A stretch of DNA of 64,000 nucleotides. Source: Oscillospiraceae bacterium. GTDB lineage: Bacteria; Bacillota; Clostridia; Oscillospirales; Ruminococcaceae. Within the stretch, counting starts at the first letter, position 1. Each line of letters begins with the position of its first letter. This document shows positions 52,253 to 61,418 of the stretch, one piece after another. The stretch covers positions 1 to 64,000 of the forward strand of contig JAFWVK010000050.1 in assembly GCA_017518255.1 (NCBI GenBank). Direction: 5' to 3'. Under the pieces are notes generated by a model, which ran no database searches, was not told the DNA's origin, and saw only the letters and a list, made by a program, of their open reading frames with translations. The translations under genes were made by a program, and so were the position numbers.

Positions 52253-54571
52253 ATGATTACGAAGGCAGTGAGGCGAAGAATCAGCCTGCTGACGGCTGCG
52301 GCAGTCATGGCATCGGGATGTGCCGTCATGCAGCGGCAGGTGCCGGCAGCAGCAGCCACGCAGACAGCAGCCGCAGCGGCGGCTTCGGCGGCAATCAGCA
52401 GTTCGGTCAGCCACAATTTTACAACGCAGGGAACGGACAGTTCTTATTTTGACATTACAGGCAACCTTTCCACCGGAAAGGGAACCATGACATACAACGG
52501 GCAGACGCTGACACAATGCCTGAAAATGGAGAGCACAACCGACATCTCCTTTTCCACCTCCGCAGCGATGACCCTGACTCTTGTCATCAAGGACGGCACA
52601 ACATTTTACCTCGACAGCACCCAGTATGATATCCCGACAAACGGTGTGTTCAGCATTGCGCTGAATGCGGGCTCACATTCAATCAAAAAGGGAAGCGGCA
52701 GCTCCAATCTGTTCTATATTGACCTGACGGGCAGCGGCAGCAGCGGCACGACCGCTCCGGAACAGGGCAGCAGCGGCACAACCTTACCCGCCACAGGCGA
52801 AAGCGGTTCCGGTCAGATGACACAGGGAGAGTTCACACTCATCAGCGCAGGCGGATGGAATGAAATGCTCTATGCAACGGTCTCCGGCATCAGCGACTCG
52901 CAGGTCACCGGCGTTTCTTATTCCGGTGCTGCATCCGGCAAACTCTCCGGCGACGATTTCACCTATCTTGTCCGCGATGTCAGCGGCGGTGTCCGCGTGG
53001 ACATCCCCGGTGTCCCGGCAGGCACATACAGCCTCACGCTCGAAACCGCAAAGGGCAGCGCGACAGTCTCCGGCATTCAGGTCTCTGCACAGGACCGCTC
53101 CGGCTTTGCGCATTTTAATTACACCGACGGAGTCGGCGCATATCAGGATTCCGGTGCAGTCAAAAGCAACGCGAAAATTCTTTATGTGACCGACAGCAAT
53201 AAGAACAGCGTCAGTGTTACCGCAAAGGACGGCACGAAGGTCATCGGCATCGGCAATATTCTCAATTCCGCCGGCGCCTCCTCAACAAGCGGCAGCAAGA
53301 CCAACGGCAATAACGGCATCATCAAAAAGCTCGCCGGTGATGACACACCGCTTGTTGTCCGCTTCATCGGAACCGTGAAAGCTCCGGAAGGTCTGACCGC
53401 ATACAACAGCACCGATTACGGCGGATCAGTCGGTGATAACGGCTATATGGCAAGAATGAAATCCGGCAAGAATGTGACCCTCGAAGGAATCGGCACGGAT
53501 GCCGTGATTGACGGCTGGGGTTTCCACTTCATGGCGGAAAGCGGGGCAGCCTCCTTCGGAAAAAGCTTTGAGGTGCGTAATCTGAAATTCAAAAATGTGC
53601 CGGAAGACTGCATCGGCATGGAGGGCGTTCAGAGCGGTGATACCCTCACTGCCTCCGTCGAGCGCTGCTGGATTCACAACAATGAATTCTATAAGCCGAC
53701 TATTTCCAACCCTGCCGAATCCGATAAGGACGGCGGCGACGGCGCCTGCGATTTCAAACGCGGCATGTACTTTACCAACAGCTACAACTACTACGAGGGT
53801 TATCACAAAACCAATCTGGTCGGCGCCTCCGACAGCAATCTGCAATTCCATATCACCTTCCACCACAATTACTGGTATCAGTGTGAATCGAGAGGTCCGC
53901 TCGCGCGGCAGGCTGATATTCACATGTATAACAATATTTTTGAGGGACAGACCAGCTACTGTCAAAATCCAAGAGCAGATGCCTATATCTTCTCGGAATA
54001 CAACCTCTTTGACAGCTGCAAGAATCCGCAGCAGATCAAGCAGGGCGCAATCAAGAGCTACAATGATACCCTGATAAACTGCAGGGGCGACATGCAGGCT
54101 ACGGTTGTTTCCAGCAAGTCGCAGAAGGTCTCCAGCAACAACCGCTACGGTGACTTTGATACGAATTCCTCACTGTCCTATATCCCGTCGAACAGCTATC
54201 AACTTCTGACCGATACCGGCAGCCTCAAGAGCTATTTCGGCACATGGGGCGGTACACTGGACGATCAGAACAAATCAGGCAGCTTTTCCGGCACCATTGC
54301 AACTCCCACCGAAACAACTACAACAACTACAACCACCGCAACGGAAACCGATCCAGCCGGGGAAGAACTGCTTTTAGGTGATACCGATTGCAGCGGTTCC
54401 GTGGATATTCTGGATGCCGTTCTTCTGGCGCGTGTCGCCGCAGAGGATACAAACTGCGGCATCACCGATCAGGGCAAGATGAATGCAGATGTGACCCGTG
54501 ACGGCGCTGTCAAAACGGATGACCTCACAAAGCTGCTCAAATTTCTTGCAAGTCTGATTTCTGAACTGTAA
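52253..54571 (+). CDS. Secreted PL1 pectate lyase with atypical dockerin
   Basis: A 772-residue protein. The N-terminal signal has a lipobox-like MASGC at about 20-24 (a lipoprotein is possible), followed by an Ala-rich region. A first beta-domain (about 50-160) may bind carbohydrate. Gly/Ser/Thr linkers join it to a second beta-domain (about 185-285) and a PL1 beta-helix (about 290-680). PL1 marks are VRFIGTVKAPEGL, NVTLEGIGTDAVIDGWGFH, WIHNNEFY, GDGACDFKRG, FHHNYWYQCESRGPLAR (catalytic Arg area) and DAYIFSEYN. A Thr-rich linker (TETTTTTTTT) leads to a C-terminal dockerin (709-768). That dockerin (DTDCSGSVDILDAVLLARVA, DVTRDGAVKTDDLTKLLKFL) differs from the others in this window and may dock to a different cohesin. 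Confidence 0.88.
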   Translation: MITKAVRRRISLLTAAAVMASGCAVMQRQVPAAAATQTAAAAAASAAISSSVSHNFTTQGTDSSYFDITGNLSTGKGTMTYNGQTLTQCLKMESTTDISFSTSAAMTLTLVIKDGTTFYLDSTQYDIPTNGVFSIALNAGSHSIKKGSGSSNLFYIDLTGSGSSGTTAPEQGSSGTTLPATGESGSGQMTQGEFTLISAGGWNEMLYATVSGISDSQVTGVSYSGAASGKLSGDDFTYLVRDVSGGVRVDIPGVPAGTYSLTLETAKGSATVSGIQVSAQDRSGFAHFNYTDGVGAYQDSGAVKSNAKILYVTDSNKNSVSVTAKDGTKVIGIGNILNSAGASSTSGSKTNGNNGIIKKLAGDDTPLVVRFIGTVKAPEGLTAYNSTDYGGSVGDNGYMARMKSGKNVTLEGIGTDAVIDGWGFHFMAESGAASFGKSFEVRNLKFKNVPEDCIGMEGVQSGDTLTASVERCWIHNNEFYKPTISNPAESDKDGGDGACDFKRGMYFTNSYNYYEGYHKTNLVGASDSNLQFHITFHHNYWYQCESRGPLARQADIHMYNNIFEGQTSYCQNPRADAYIFSEYNLFDSCKNPQQIKQGAIKSYNDTLINCRGDMQATVVSSKSQKVSSNNRYGDFDTNSSLSYIPSNSYQLLTDTGSLKSYFGTWGGTLDDQNKSGSFSGTIATPTETTTTTTTTATETDPAGEELLLGDTDCSGSVDILDAVLLARVAAEDTNCGITDQGKMNADVTRDGAVKTDDLTKLLKFLASLISEL

Positions 54572-54632
54572 GTTTTTTCCCGCACGTTTTTTCCGCTATC
54601 AGCACGGCGGTTCAGACATCAATACCGAAGCA

Positions 54633-54670
54633 AAAGCCTTCACTGTTATCACGACAGTGAAGGCTTTCTG
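54633..54670. terminator. Bidirectional terminator between PL1 and kinase genes
   Basis: A 14-bp perfect stem AAAGCCTTCACTGT/ACAGTGAAGGCTTT with a 6-nt loop; the convergent histidine kinase gene ends directly after it. Confidence 0.88.
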
Positions 54671-54671
54671 T

Positions 54672-55562
54672 TTATGCAGGATGAAAAAACTGAACCGTAA
54701 TGATAAAATTCCGGTTCTCCTCGGCAGCGGAAATGCTCCCGCCCAGCATCTGCGTAAACTGCTTTGCAATGGCAAGTCCCAGACCGGTATTGCCCTTGGT
54801 GCGGGAGATATCGGTCGTATAGAATTCATCGAATATCTGTTCAATATCGGGGCTGGAGCCGGTCATCTGATTCGTGAATGTCAGCGTAACGGTTTCACCC
54901 GCACTGACGGTTACGGTCAGGTCACCGGTGCCGTGCTTGAACGCATTATTGATGAGATTATCAAAGATGCGGAGCAGCATTTCCTGGTTGGAACGGATCA
55001 TGTATTTATGGCTGTCACTCTGAAAGATGATCTGCCGCTTTCGGGATGAAAACTCATCATAATAATGGACGATGGAATCCTCCAGAACGGAGATCAGATT
55101 CAGCTCGGTCAGGACGGGCGGTTCGCCGCGGGAGACGATTTTCGAGAGTTCAAAGAAAGAGTTGATGAGTTCTTCGAGCCGGAGCAGCCGCTTTTCGATA
55201 AGCTCAAGCTCCCGCTTTTTTTCCGCATCCGGAAGATAAGAATGCCGGATAATATTGAGATAGCCCATTGCCGAGGTCAGCGGCGTGCGGAGATCGTGAG
55301 AGATATTCGTAATCATCTGTTCCAAAGCATGATTCTTCTGATGATATTGAATTCTCATCCTGCGCATCTGCTTCAGCACAGAGTTTATTTCGTTAATCAG
55401 TTCATCGGCAGAGCTGCTTTTTGCCTCAATGAGCATATTCGTATCCAGCTTCCGCAGTTCGCGAAGCTGTCCGGAAATGCTTTTGACTTCCCGTTTCTGA
55501 ATGATAAGCAGTACCGATACGGCAGCAAGCGCCGCCGCAAGAATGATGAGGACTGCTGTCAT
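54672..55562 (-). CDS. Sensor histidine kinase of the ABC operon
   Basis: A 296-residue kinase with only one clear N-terminal transmembrane helix (about 2-20) and almost no extracellular part. HisKA has ISHDLRTPLTSAMGYL (His about 90), the N box NLINNAFKHG, then GNTGLGLAIAKQF. Small kinases without a sensor domain, encoded with ABC-2 exporters, often sense through the transporter itself, as in antibiotic-peptide detoxification modules. It is last in the operon regulator - ATPase - permease - kinase. The ribosome site GGAGGT is good. Confidence 0.9.
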   Translation of the reverse strand: MTAVLIILAAALAAVSVLLIIQKREVKSISGQLRELRKLDTNMLIEAKSSSADELINEINSVLKQMRRMRIQYHQKNHALEQMITNISHDLRTPLTSAMGYLNIIRHSYLPDAEKKRELELIEKRLLRLEELINSFFELSKIVSRGEPPVLTELNLISVLEDSIVHYYDEFSSRKRQIIFQSDSHKYMIRSNQEMLLRIFDNLINNAFKHGTGDLTVTVSAGETVTLTFTNQMTGSSPDIEQIFDEFYTTDISRTKGNTGLGLAIAKQFTQMLGGSISAAEENRNFIITVQFFHPA

Positions 55563-55582
55563 ATCGGTACACCTCCGTACGG

Positions 55583-56344
55583 TTATTCAAGCTCGTGTTT
55601 TTCAAAAATCAGATAGCCGCCGACAAGCGAGACGATTGTGACTGCTGCACAGATGATGTAGCACTTTGCGCGGTAGCTGTCAGAGCAGTCCAATGCAAGC
55701 TTGCCGATCATGGTGCTGATTTCATATCTCATGATCTTCTCTGCAACTTTCCGGGTTTGTTCAATTTCAATCAGCATCATCATCAATAAAGAGAATGCAA
55801 GCGGGGTTATCATCGTAATCGCATTCAGAGCGGCGCCCTTTTTCAGCGTAAACGCGATGAAAATAAACAGAGAAACAATTGCGGTAAACAGCGGGAGCTG
55901 TCCCAGCATCGCCTTGGAGAAAGCGCCGAATGCGGAGCTGTACTTGCTGCCGTTTACAGCGCGGTTGACGAAATAGAACAGATAGTTCACGGTGATGAAT
56001 GCCGTCAGAGAATATAACATCGTAAAGAGTGATTTCATAATATAGTACTTCTTTTTGCTGATTGCCGAGGTGATTGTGTTCTTTACGGTGTGTTCGCTGA
56101 ATTCGCCGCAGATGATGCAGAAGGTCGGGATAATGAGCAGCAGGTAATAGTTTGTATTCAGGGCGACCTGCTGAATATCCATTTTAAGGCTGTCGCTGAA
56201 TTCCAGAAATGCGCTGAAACTGATTCCGCCGGGTGCATGGTAAACGACAGTCAGCGTGTAGATAAACGCTGCAAGAAACCAGAACAGATAGAAACCTTTT
56301 GTTTTGGTGAGCCTGTAAAGCTCCGCTTTGAACATGTTAATCAT
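55583..56344 (-). CDS. ABC-2 type permease
   Basis: A 253-residue membrane protein of about six helices. It starts MFKAELYRLTKTKGFYLFW and carries CGEFSEHTVKNTITSAISKKKYY, the same element as ICEDFDQNTMKNIIS in the permease at 31837. The first four bases overlap the ATPase stop (ATGA). Probably part of a peptide-antibiotic exporter of the LanFEG/BcrB kind. Confidence 0.88.
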   Translation of the reverse strand: MINMFKAELYRLTKTKGFYLFWFLAAFIYTLTVVYHAPGGISFSAFLEFSDSLKMDIQQVALNTNYYLLLIIPTFCIICGEFSEHTVKNTITSAISKKKYYIMKSLFTMLYSLTAFITVNYLFYFVNRAVNGSKYSSAFGAFSKAMLGQLPLFTAIVSLFIFIAFTLKKGAALNAITMITPLAFSLLMMMLIEIEQTRKVAEKIMRYEISTMIGKLALDCSDSYRAKCYIICAAVTIVSLVGGYLIFEKHELE

Positions 56345-57258
56345 GAGTGTACCTCCCCGACCAGCTGTTTGAAATAATCCTCCAGCGAAACGCCTGATTC
56401 ATGGATTCCGAAAAGCCGCAGATCATTCAGAACGATCTCTTTTGCGATGAGATCAGGCTTTGCGCTTTCGTCATAGACACGGATTTCGCAGCTGTCAATC
56501 ACTTTGTAATCCCGGATGTCCAGCTTATCCTCCAGAATCGTTGCAGCTTTTTTGTTGTCATCTGTTTTCAGAACCAGACAGCGGCTGCATTCGAGGTCAA
56601 GCTGCTGTTTGGTGACCTCTTTCAGCACCTTTCCGCTCTCTATAAACAGAAAGCGGTTTGCCACTGCATAGAGTTCTGAGAGGATGTGGCTGGAAATAAT
56701 CAGCGTGATGCCTTTTTCCTGCGAAAGTTTGCGGAAGGTATCGCGCAGCTCGCTGATGCCGATCGGATCCAGTCCGTTGATCGGTTCGTCCAGGATCACA
56801 AGATCCGGGTTATCCAGCAGCGCAAAGGCAATGCCGAGACGCTGCTTCATGCCGAGGGAGAAGGTCTTGAATTTTTTGTTCCTTGCGTCTGTAAGGCTGA
56901 CGCTTTTCAGCGCCTCGTCGATTTGCTTTACGTCGGTAATCCCCTTCTGAAAGCAGTAATAACGCAGATTCTGATACGCTGTCAGATTGCCGAAAAAGGC
57001 GGGGCTTTCGATCAGACAGCCGATGCGTTTCTTTTCCTTTTCAGCCGCTGAGCCGCTTTTCCCAAAGATCGAAAATGATCCTTCCGTCACGTTGGTCAGT
57101 CCGGTGACGAGCTTCATCATTGTCGTTTTGCCGGCTCCGTTCCGTCCGACCAGACCGTAAATATCGCCGCGGTAGACGGTCATATCCGCGCGATCCAGCG
57201 CCGTAAAATTCTTATAGCGCTTTGTCAGCTGATTTGTTTGCAGTGCAATTTCCCGCAT
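56341..57258 (-). CDS. ABC transporter ATP-binding protein
   Basis: A 305-residue ATPase: Walker A GRNGAGKTT, signature FSLGMKQRL, Walker B LVILDEPINGLD and an H-loop SSHIL, BcrA/LanF-like. It is paralogous to the ATPases at 32571 and 63582. The promoter 60 bp upstream has tandem 11-bp repeats likely bound by the regulator encoded just before it. Confidence 0.92.
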   Translation of the reverse strand: MREIALQTNQLTKRYKNFTALDRADMTVYRGDIYGLVGRNGAGKTTMMKLVTGLTNVTEGSFSIFGKSGSAAEKEKKRIGCLIESPAFFGNLTAYQNLRYYCFQKGITDVKQIDEALKSVSLTDARNKKFKTFSLGMKQRLGIAFALLDNPDLVILDEPINGLDPIGISELRDTFRKLSQEKGITLIISSHILSELYAVANRFLFIESGKVLKEVTKQQLDLECSRCLVLKTDDNKKAATILEDKLDIRDYKVIDSCEIRVYDESAKPDLIAKEIVLNDLRLFGIHESGVSLEDYFKQLVGEVHS

Positions 57259-57320
57259 ATCATGCGCCTCCCTGTTCTTAATTGAGGGTTCCGCTGCCGC
57301 GGCATCCCTTCGATGATTTG

Positions 57321-57384
57321 ATTATAACAGGGAAATGTGAAAAAACACTTAATCAAGTTCTTAAAAAAGTCTGAAAAAAGTCTG
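57321..57384 (-). promoter_or_regulatory. ABC promoter with tandem 11-bp regulator boxes
   Basis: On the minus strand two perfect tandem CAGACTTTTTT units (57363-57373 and 57374-57384) lie 36 bp before TATAAT (57321-57326). The 11-bp period is that of OmpR/PhoB-type regulators binding one face of the helix. Confidence 0.7.
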
Positions 57385-57436
57385 AGCGGTTGTTCAGCCA
57401 TCTGCCGCAGGCGGTACACATATCCTGCGGACGAGA

Positions 57437-58114
57437 TTATTTTTTCAGCCGGTAACCGATTCCCCAAACCGTTTCAATATAGTCTGCACCGGGATTGCAG
57501 TCCTTGAGCTTTTTTCGGATTTTGCTGATATGGACATTCAGCGTGTTGTCATCTCCGGAGCTTTCGTAATCCCATACCTTATCATAGATCATGCTTTTGG
57601 TACAGGTACGGTTCGGATTCTCCATGAGCATTTGCATCAGTGCGAATTCATGCCGCGAAAGATCAGCATTCCGCCCGGCACAGGTCACCGTAAAATCTTC
57701 CTTGTTCAGCGTCAGGTCGCGGTATGTCAGAATACTGCTGCCCTGACCGGCGGTATCGCCGCTGCTGCGGATTCTGACCGCAATCCGGGCGAGCAGCTCA
57801 TCGTTATGAAACGGTTTGGTCACATAGTCATCTGCCCCGCGCGAGAAGAGATCAACCTTCTTGCTGACATCGTGAATCGCACTGGTGACAATAACCGGAA
57901 CGCCGTGCTTGGCTTTCAGCTCTGCGATAATCTCTTCGCCGCTTTTGCCCGGCAGCATCAGATCAAGCAGAATCAGGTCAATCTCCGGACCGTAAACAAG
58001 CAGTCCCTCCGTCCCGGAAAATGCACTGACAGTCTGATATCCGTTCTGCCGCAGAAGAATCCGCAGCATATCGTTGATTTCCGGATCGTCCTCTATAATC
58101 AGAATCGTTTTCAT
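57437..58114 (-). CDS. OmpR/PhoB-type response regulator of the ABC operon
   Basis: A 225-residue protein: a receiver with EDD, phospho-Asp in LILLDLMLPGKSGEE and TKPF, then a winged helix (LTLNKEDFTVTCAGRNADLS, VWDYESSGDDNTLNVHISKIRKKL). The start at 58114 is chosen for AAAGGAG 7 bp upstream; the frame extends upstream without a start signal. It is encoded ahead of the exporter with its own promoter, and its likely target is the tandem CAGACTTTTTT site. It is paralogous to the regulator at 62831. Confidence 0.93.
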   Translation of the reverse strand: MKTILIIEDDPEINDMLRILLRQNGYQTVSAFSGTEGLLVYGPEIDLILLDLMLPGKSGEEIIAELKAKHGVPVIVTSAIHDVSKKVDLFSRGADDYVTKPFHNDELLARIAVRIRSSGDTAGQGSSILTYRDLTLNKEDFTVTCAGRNADLSRHEFALMQMLMENPNRTCTKSMIYDKVWDYESSGDDNTLNVHISKIRKKLKDCNPGADYIETVWGIGYRLKK

Positions 58115-58148
58115 CGTGAAGCTCCTTTTCTGTGTCTGAACAGCTTTT

Positions 58149-58177
58149 ATGATACAGCAGAGGTCTGGATTCCGCAA
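58149..58177 (-). promoter_or_regulatory. Promoter of the response regulator
   Basis: On the minus strand TTGCGG (58172-58177), 17 bp, TATCAT (58149-58154). Confidence 0.65.
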
Positions 58178-58352
58178 GCGGTTTATTCAGTACATCCGCC
58201 GCCAAGATTCCCGTAAAAGCAGCAAAATCCTGTAAATAGTATACCATATTTCGGGAAAAAGCGCAATGGGAGCAGGGAAAAAGATTCACCGGGAACTGCA
58301 TGAAAACAGCCCCCGTTATGAATCTGTCGGAGACACTTTATCTGCAAACGGA

Positions 58353-58376
58353 GAACCCGCCCAAACGGACGGGTTC
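58353..58376 (-). terminator. Terminator of the CotH-dockerin gene
   Basis: A short stem GAACCCG/CGGGTTC with a 10-nt loop and a modest T content on the minus-strand side, 30 bp after the stop codon. Confidence 0.6.
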
Positions 58377-58407
58377 CGGTATAATCGAAAAAACGGATTC
58401 GGCTGTG

Positions 58408-60945
58408 TCAGGGTATCGCGGCGCGGATCACTTCATTCCGTTTAATCATAAAGTCTACTATGGAAACATTTTCGCCGCCGTAGGAGAACAGTCCGCCCTG
58501 TCCGCCCCACATGCCGCCCCAGGGGTTTTGCCCCTGGCCGGAGATTTGCAGACCGTTCGGACTTTTCGCGATATTGCTTTCAAACTGGTCGGCTGTAAAA
58601 AGGCTGCGCGGGTCTGCCTTGACATGGCTGCGAATCAGGGAAGCAAAGCCGTTTACGACCGCTTCGGGATCATTATAGAACTGTACAATCTCCTTTACAT
58701 AACCGTCATAGAGCTTCTTGTATTCGGAAACAGCGAGAAGTTTCGTCAGCATCGGACGGCGGTTCTGATCGGCGTTATACATGCCGGTGTTGATGTCGGA
58801 ATTCACGGATGCACCGTAGTCCATAAAATTACCGAGTGAGAGATTATAATCCCAGCCGATATAATACATCTTTCCTTTGTTGTATTCCACATAGTAATTA
58901 TGTGCCATCTGTCCGTTATAGCTGTCATAGTTGCAGAGTGCGGCATTCACGGCAAAGCCCTTCAGAAAGCTCGGCACATCAATGATTTCTTCAATGAATT
59001 TATAGTTTTGCGGCGTGACCTGATTGATTGCAGTGACAACATCCGCAATATGCTTCAGCTGCTCGTCCTCACCGAATTTGACTTCAAAATTCTCCAGCTT
59101 CATATCTGAGGCAAAGGTGCAGTCATAGTTGTTTCCGACATCCGCAGCTTTGTAGAGTACCGCATCGTCATCGGTTGCAAGCCGTTCGCCGAGTGTTGTT
59201 CCGGGCTGTTCGGCGAGGAAATAGAAGCTGTAAAGCTGTCCGTTCAGATACATATCCGTATAGGAGCAGATCGGCGCATAGGCATCCAGTTCCTGCATGG
59301 CGTTGTAACAGAGAATATCCCGCATACAGGAGGGGTCTGAGTACATGTTGTTCATGCAGAATTCGGTCAGCCCGTGATAATTCTGATACTTGTCATATTT
59401 GTCCATTTTGATGCGGAAGCTGTATTTGTCTTTGCCCGCCTGATAAATGAACATATTGGAACTGTGTCCTTTGGTGCGGATACCGACATTTTTGAATGCC
59501 TCGCCGTCGATCACGATATCACAGGGATAGTATTCCTCGTCCTGTGAATGTGCCAGAAAATCCTTCCACTGTGCATCCGGCATCGTGACCTCCACGCGAT
59601 GCACGCGCTGCTGGCTGAAGAAATCGCTGTAAAGCAGTGCGGCGTGATCGGTGTTGTTGACATCGGTATAGTTTGCGTTTGCAGAAGGCGCAAACTTCTG
59701 ATTGCCGTTCCGTTCGACCTGAATGCCGCCTGCCCAGAGTGCATAGTCTGTTCCGGATTGCAGTTCCGGCGAGGAGATGACGGCATAGCGGTACTTTTTC
59801 AGTGTGTTCAGATCAAAAACCGTGTTGCCGGAGGCATCTGTCAGCGTGATCGGATTATTCTTTGACCATTGCTTCACAAATGCCGCCTGCATCGAGGGCT
59901 GAGCGGTCGAACCGAGATTTTTGCAGGGATTGTCGGTAGCGGTCGCGAGCAGCGTACAGCCGTCCAGCGTATAAGTCTCCTCGGATTTCAGCCCGCGGTC
60001 GCCGCATGCCTGAACCGTGCCGCCGGTCAGGTTCATTTCTGTTTCCGCCTGCAAGGCATCTTTGCCGGATTTGATCTGAACCGTTCCGCCGGTGATGCTC
60101 AGTTTTCCTTTTGTTGATTTGATGCCGTCCCCGTCACTGTCAATCAGCAGCGTTCCTTCCTTGACGGTTACGGAGGTCTTTCCGCGGACAGCATCGCCGT
60201 TTCCGGTCGTGACTGTCACGGTTCCGCCGTTGAATTTCAGGTCGTTGTTGCAGTGAATACCGTATGCGACACCCGCCTGGATTGTCAGGCTTCCCTCGCC
60301 CTTAACCGTCATATCGTCCTTGGCATGCAGCACGGCAAACGCCGGTTCGACCTCCGAAGCGGGTGCATCCGTTCCGTCGGAAAGCGTATTTTCTTTGCCT
60401 TCGACCAGATTGACGGATGTGTTCTCGGCATTTTCAATCAGAATGCAGGGCGCATCGGTATTCGTCATGCTGACACCGTTCAGGAAGAGCTTGACGGTTT
60501 TGGAATCGGCAGTTTCATCCGGAACCTGAACGAGAATCTGTCCGCCGGACAGTTCCCCGTCAATATAATAGGTTCCGGAGGCATCAATGGCTGCGGTTTT
60601 CCCGCTGACACTGATGTGATCTCCTTCATAGGTTATGCCGCTGTTTTTCAGGTGGATGTAACGCGGTTCCTCCGGCATATTCAGAATCTGCCGTTTCAGA
60701 AGTGACAGATCGACGGCGCTGATTACGCCGTCCGCATTGAGATCGGCGGCATCTTTGCCGGAAAACTGAGCGGAACCGCCCGTCAGGAATGACTGCATCA
60801 TCAGAACATCTGTCTTGTTGAGGGCTCCGTCTCCGTTCAGGTCGCCTGCTGCAGCTGCATGTGCAGAGAGTGCTGCAGCTCCGGCTGCTGCCGTTAAGAG
60901 ACATGCGGCGGTCAGTCGGTGCATGAAATCATGTTTGCGTTGCAT
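58408..60945 (-). CDS. Secreted dockerin - carbohydrate-binding - CotH kinase protein
   Basis: An 845-residue protein. Signal peptide about 1-32. An N-terminal type I dockerin spans 34-90 (GDLNGDGALNKTDVLMMQSF, DLNADGVISAVDLSLLKRQI). A beta-helix-like DUF4353 region follows (about 100-365: GITYEGDHISVSGKTAAIDA, repeated GGTVTVTTGNGDAVRGK motifs). The CotH-type kinase domain (about 440-810) has VEVTMPDAQWKDFL, GIRTKGHSSN and MYYIGWDYNLSLGNFMDYG, where the Asp of GWDYN is the expected metal ligand. CotH enzymes phosphorylate secreted proteins, so this would be a kinase working within or on the cellulosome. The start at 60945 has GGAGGT 6 bp upstream. It sits behind a structured leader of about 330 nt. 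Confidence 0.9.
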   Translation of the reverse strand: MQRKHDFMHRLTAACLLTAAAGAAALSAHAAAAGDLNGDGALNKTDVLMMQSFLTGGSAQFSGKDAADLNADGVISAVDLSLLKRQILNMPEEPRYIHLKNSGITYEGDHISVSGKTAAIDASGTYYIDGELSGGQILVQVPDETADSKTVKLFLNGVSMTNTDAPCILIENAENTSVNLVEGKENTLSDGTDAPASEVEPAFAVLHAKDDMTVKGEGSLTIQAGVAYGIHCNNDLKFNGGTVTVTTGNGDAVRGKTSVTVKEGTLLIDSDGDGIKSTKGKLSITGGTVQIKSGKDALQAETEMNLTGGTVQACGDRGLKSEETYTLDGCTLLATATDNPCKNLGSTAQPSMQAAFVKQWSKNNPITLTDASGNTVFDLNTLKKYRYAVISSPELQSGTDYALWAGGIQVERNGNQKFAPSANANYTDVNNTDHAALLYSDFFSQQRVHRVEVTMPDAQWKDFLAHSQDEEYYPCDIVIDGEAFKNVGIRTKGHSSNMFIYQAGKDKYSFRIKMDKYDKYQNYHGLTEFCMNNMYSDPSCMRDILCYNAMQELDAYAPICSYTDMYLNGQLYSFYFLAEQPGTTLGERLATDDDAVLYKAADVGNNYDCTFASDMKLENFEVKFGEDEQLKHIADVVTAINQVTPQNYKFIEEIIDVPSFLKGFAVNAALCNYDSYNGQMAHNYYVEYNKGKMYYIGWDYNLSLGNFMDYGASVNSDINTGMYNADQNRRPMLTKLLAVSEYKKLYDGYVKEIVQFYNDPEAVVNGFASLIRSHVKADPRSLFTADQFESNIAKSPNGLQISGQGQNPWGGMWGGQGGLFSYGGENVSIVDFMIKRNEVIRAAIP

Positions 60946-61278
60946 AAATAAACCTCCTGTTCGGCAGGCAGAGCCGCTGCACCGGATCCGGAAAGCTGCG
61001 CCGGAAGCCGTATTTGTGCCGTGCTTTCTGCCCTTTTGTTCAATAAAACCTGAAAAGGCTTTTCCTTCTGAGGTGTATCTTTTTCTGTCCGGGAAACAAG
61101 AACAGCCGCACATATTGTCTGTGCGGCTGCTTCAGAATCTATGACAGGTCAGACTGATCCCGCAGATTACAGAAACACCGCTGCGAAGAGAATGCAGAGC
61201 GCGTTTCCCCTAAAATCATACCGAAAGCATTCAGTCATCCTGTTTCTATTTTTTATACTGTCAGGATAATTTATCTAT
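60946..61278 (-). ncRNA. Structured 5' leader with terminator (candidate riboswitch or attenuator)
   Basis: From the promoter at 61285-61313 to the CotH ATG there are about 330 nt without a gene. On the RNA strand ACAGG-A-UGACUGA (61231-61243) can pair with UCAGUC-UG-ACCUGU (61144-61157), enclosing about 73 nt with internal hairpins. About 15 nt later comes a terminator-like stem (61103-61129). This is the layout of an aptamer plus expression platform. I cannot match it to a known class. Confidence 0.45.
61103..61129 (-). terminator. Intrinsic terminator inside the CotH leader
   Basis: A perfect 9-bp GC-rich stem CAGCCGCAC/GTGCGGCTG with a 9-nt loop and TTCTTGTTT on the minus-strand side. 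It lies between the promoter and the coding region, so it may act as an attenuator. Confidence 0.7.
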
Positions 61279-61284
61279 AATTTT

Positions 61285-61313
61285 ATTATAGCATATCCTG
61301 CTCGGTTTGTCAA
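61285..61313 (-). promoter_or_regulatory. Promoter of the CotH-dockerin gene
   Basis: On the minus strand TTGACA (61308-61313), 17 bp, TATAAT (61285-61290). Confidence 0.85.
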
Positions 61314-61418
61314 GAGAAAATCTGAATTCGTAATCGGTTCACTCATATCACTGACAGCGATTGCTTCAGATGAAGGAACCAGTGAGCAGTATGCTGCCTG
61401 CGCAGCTCGCCGAAGATT

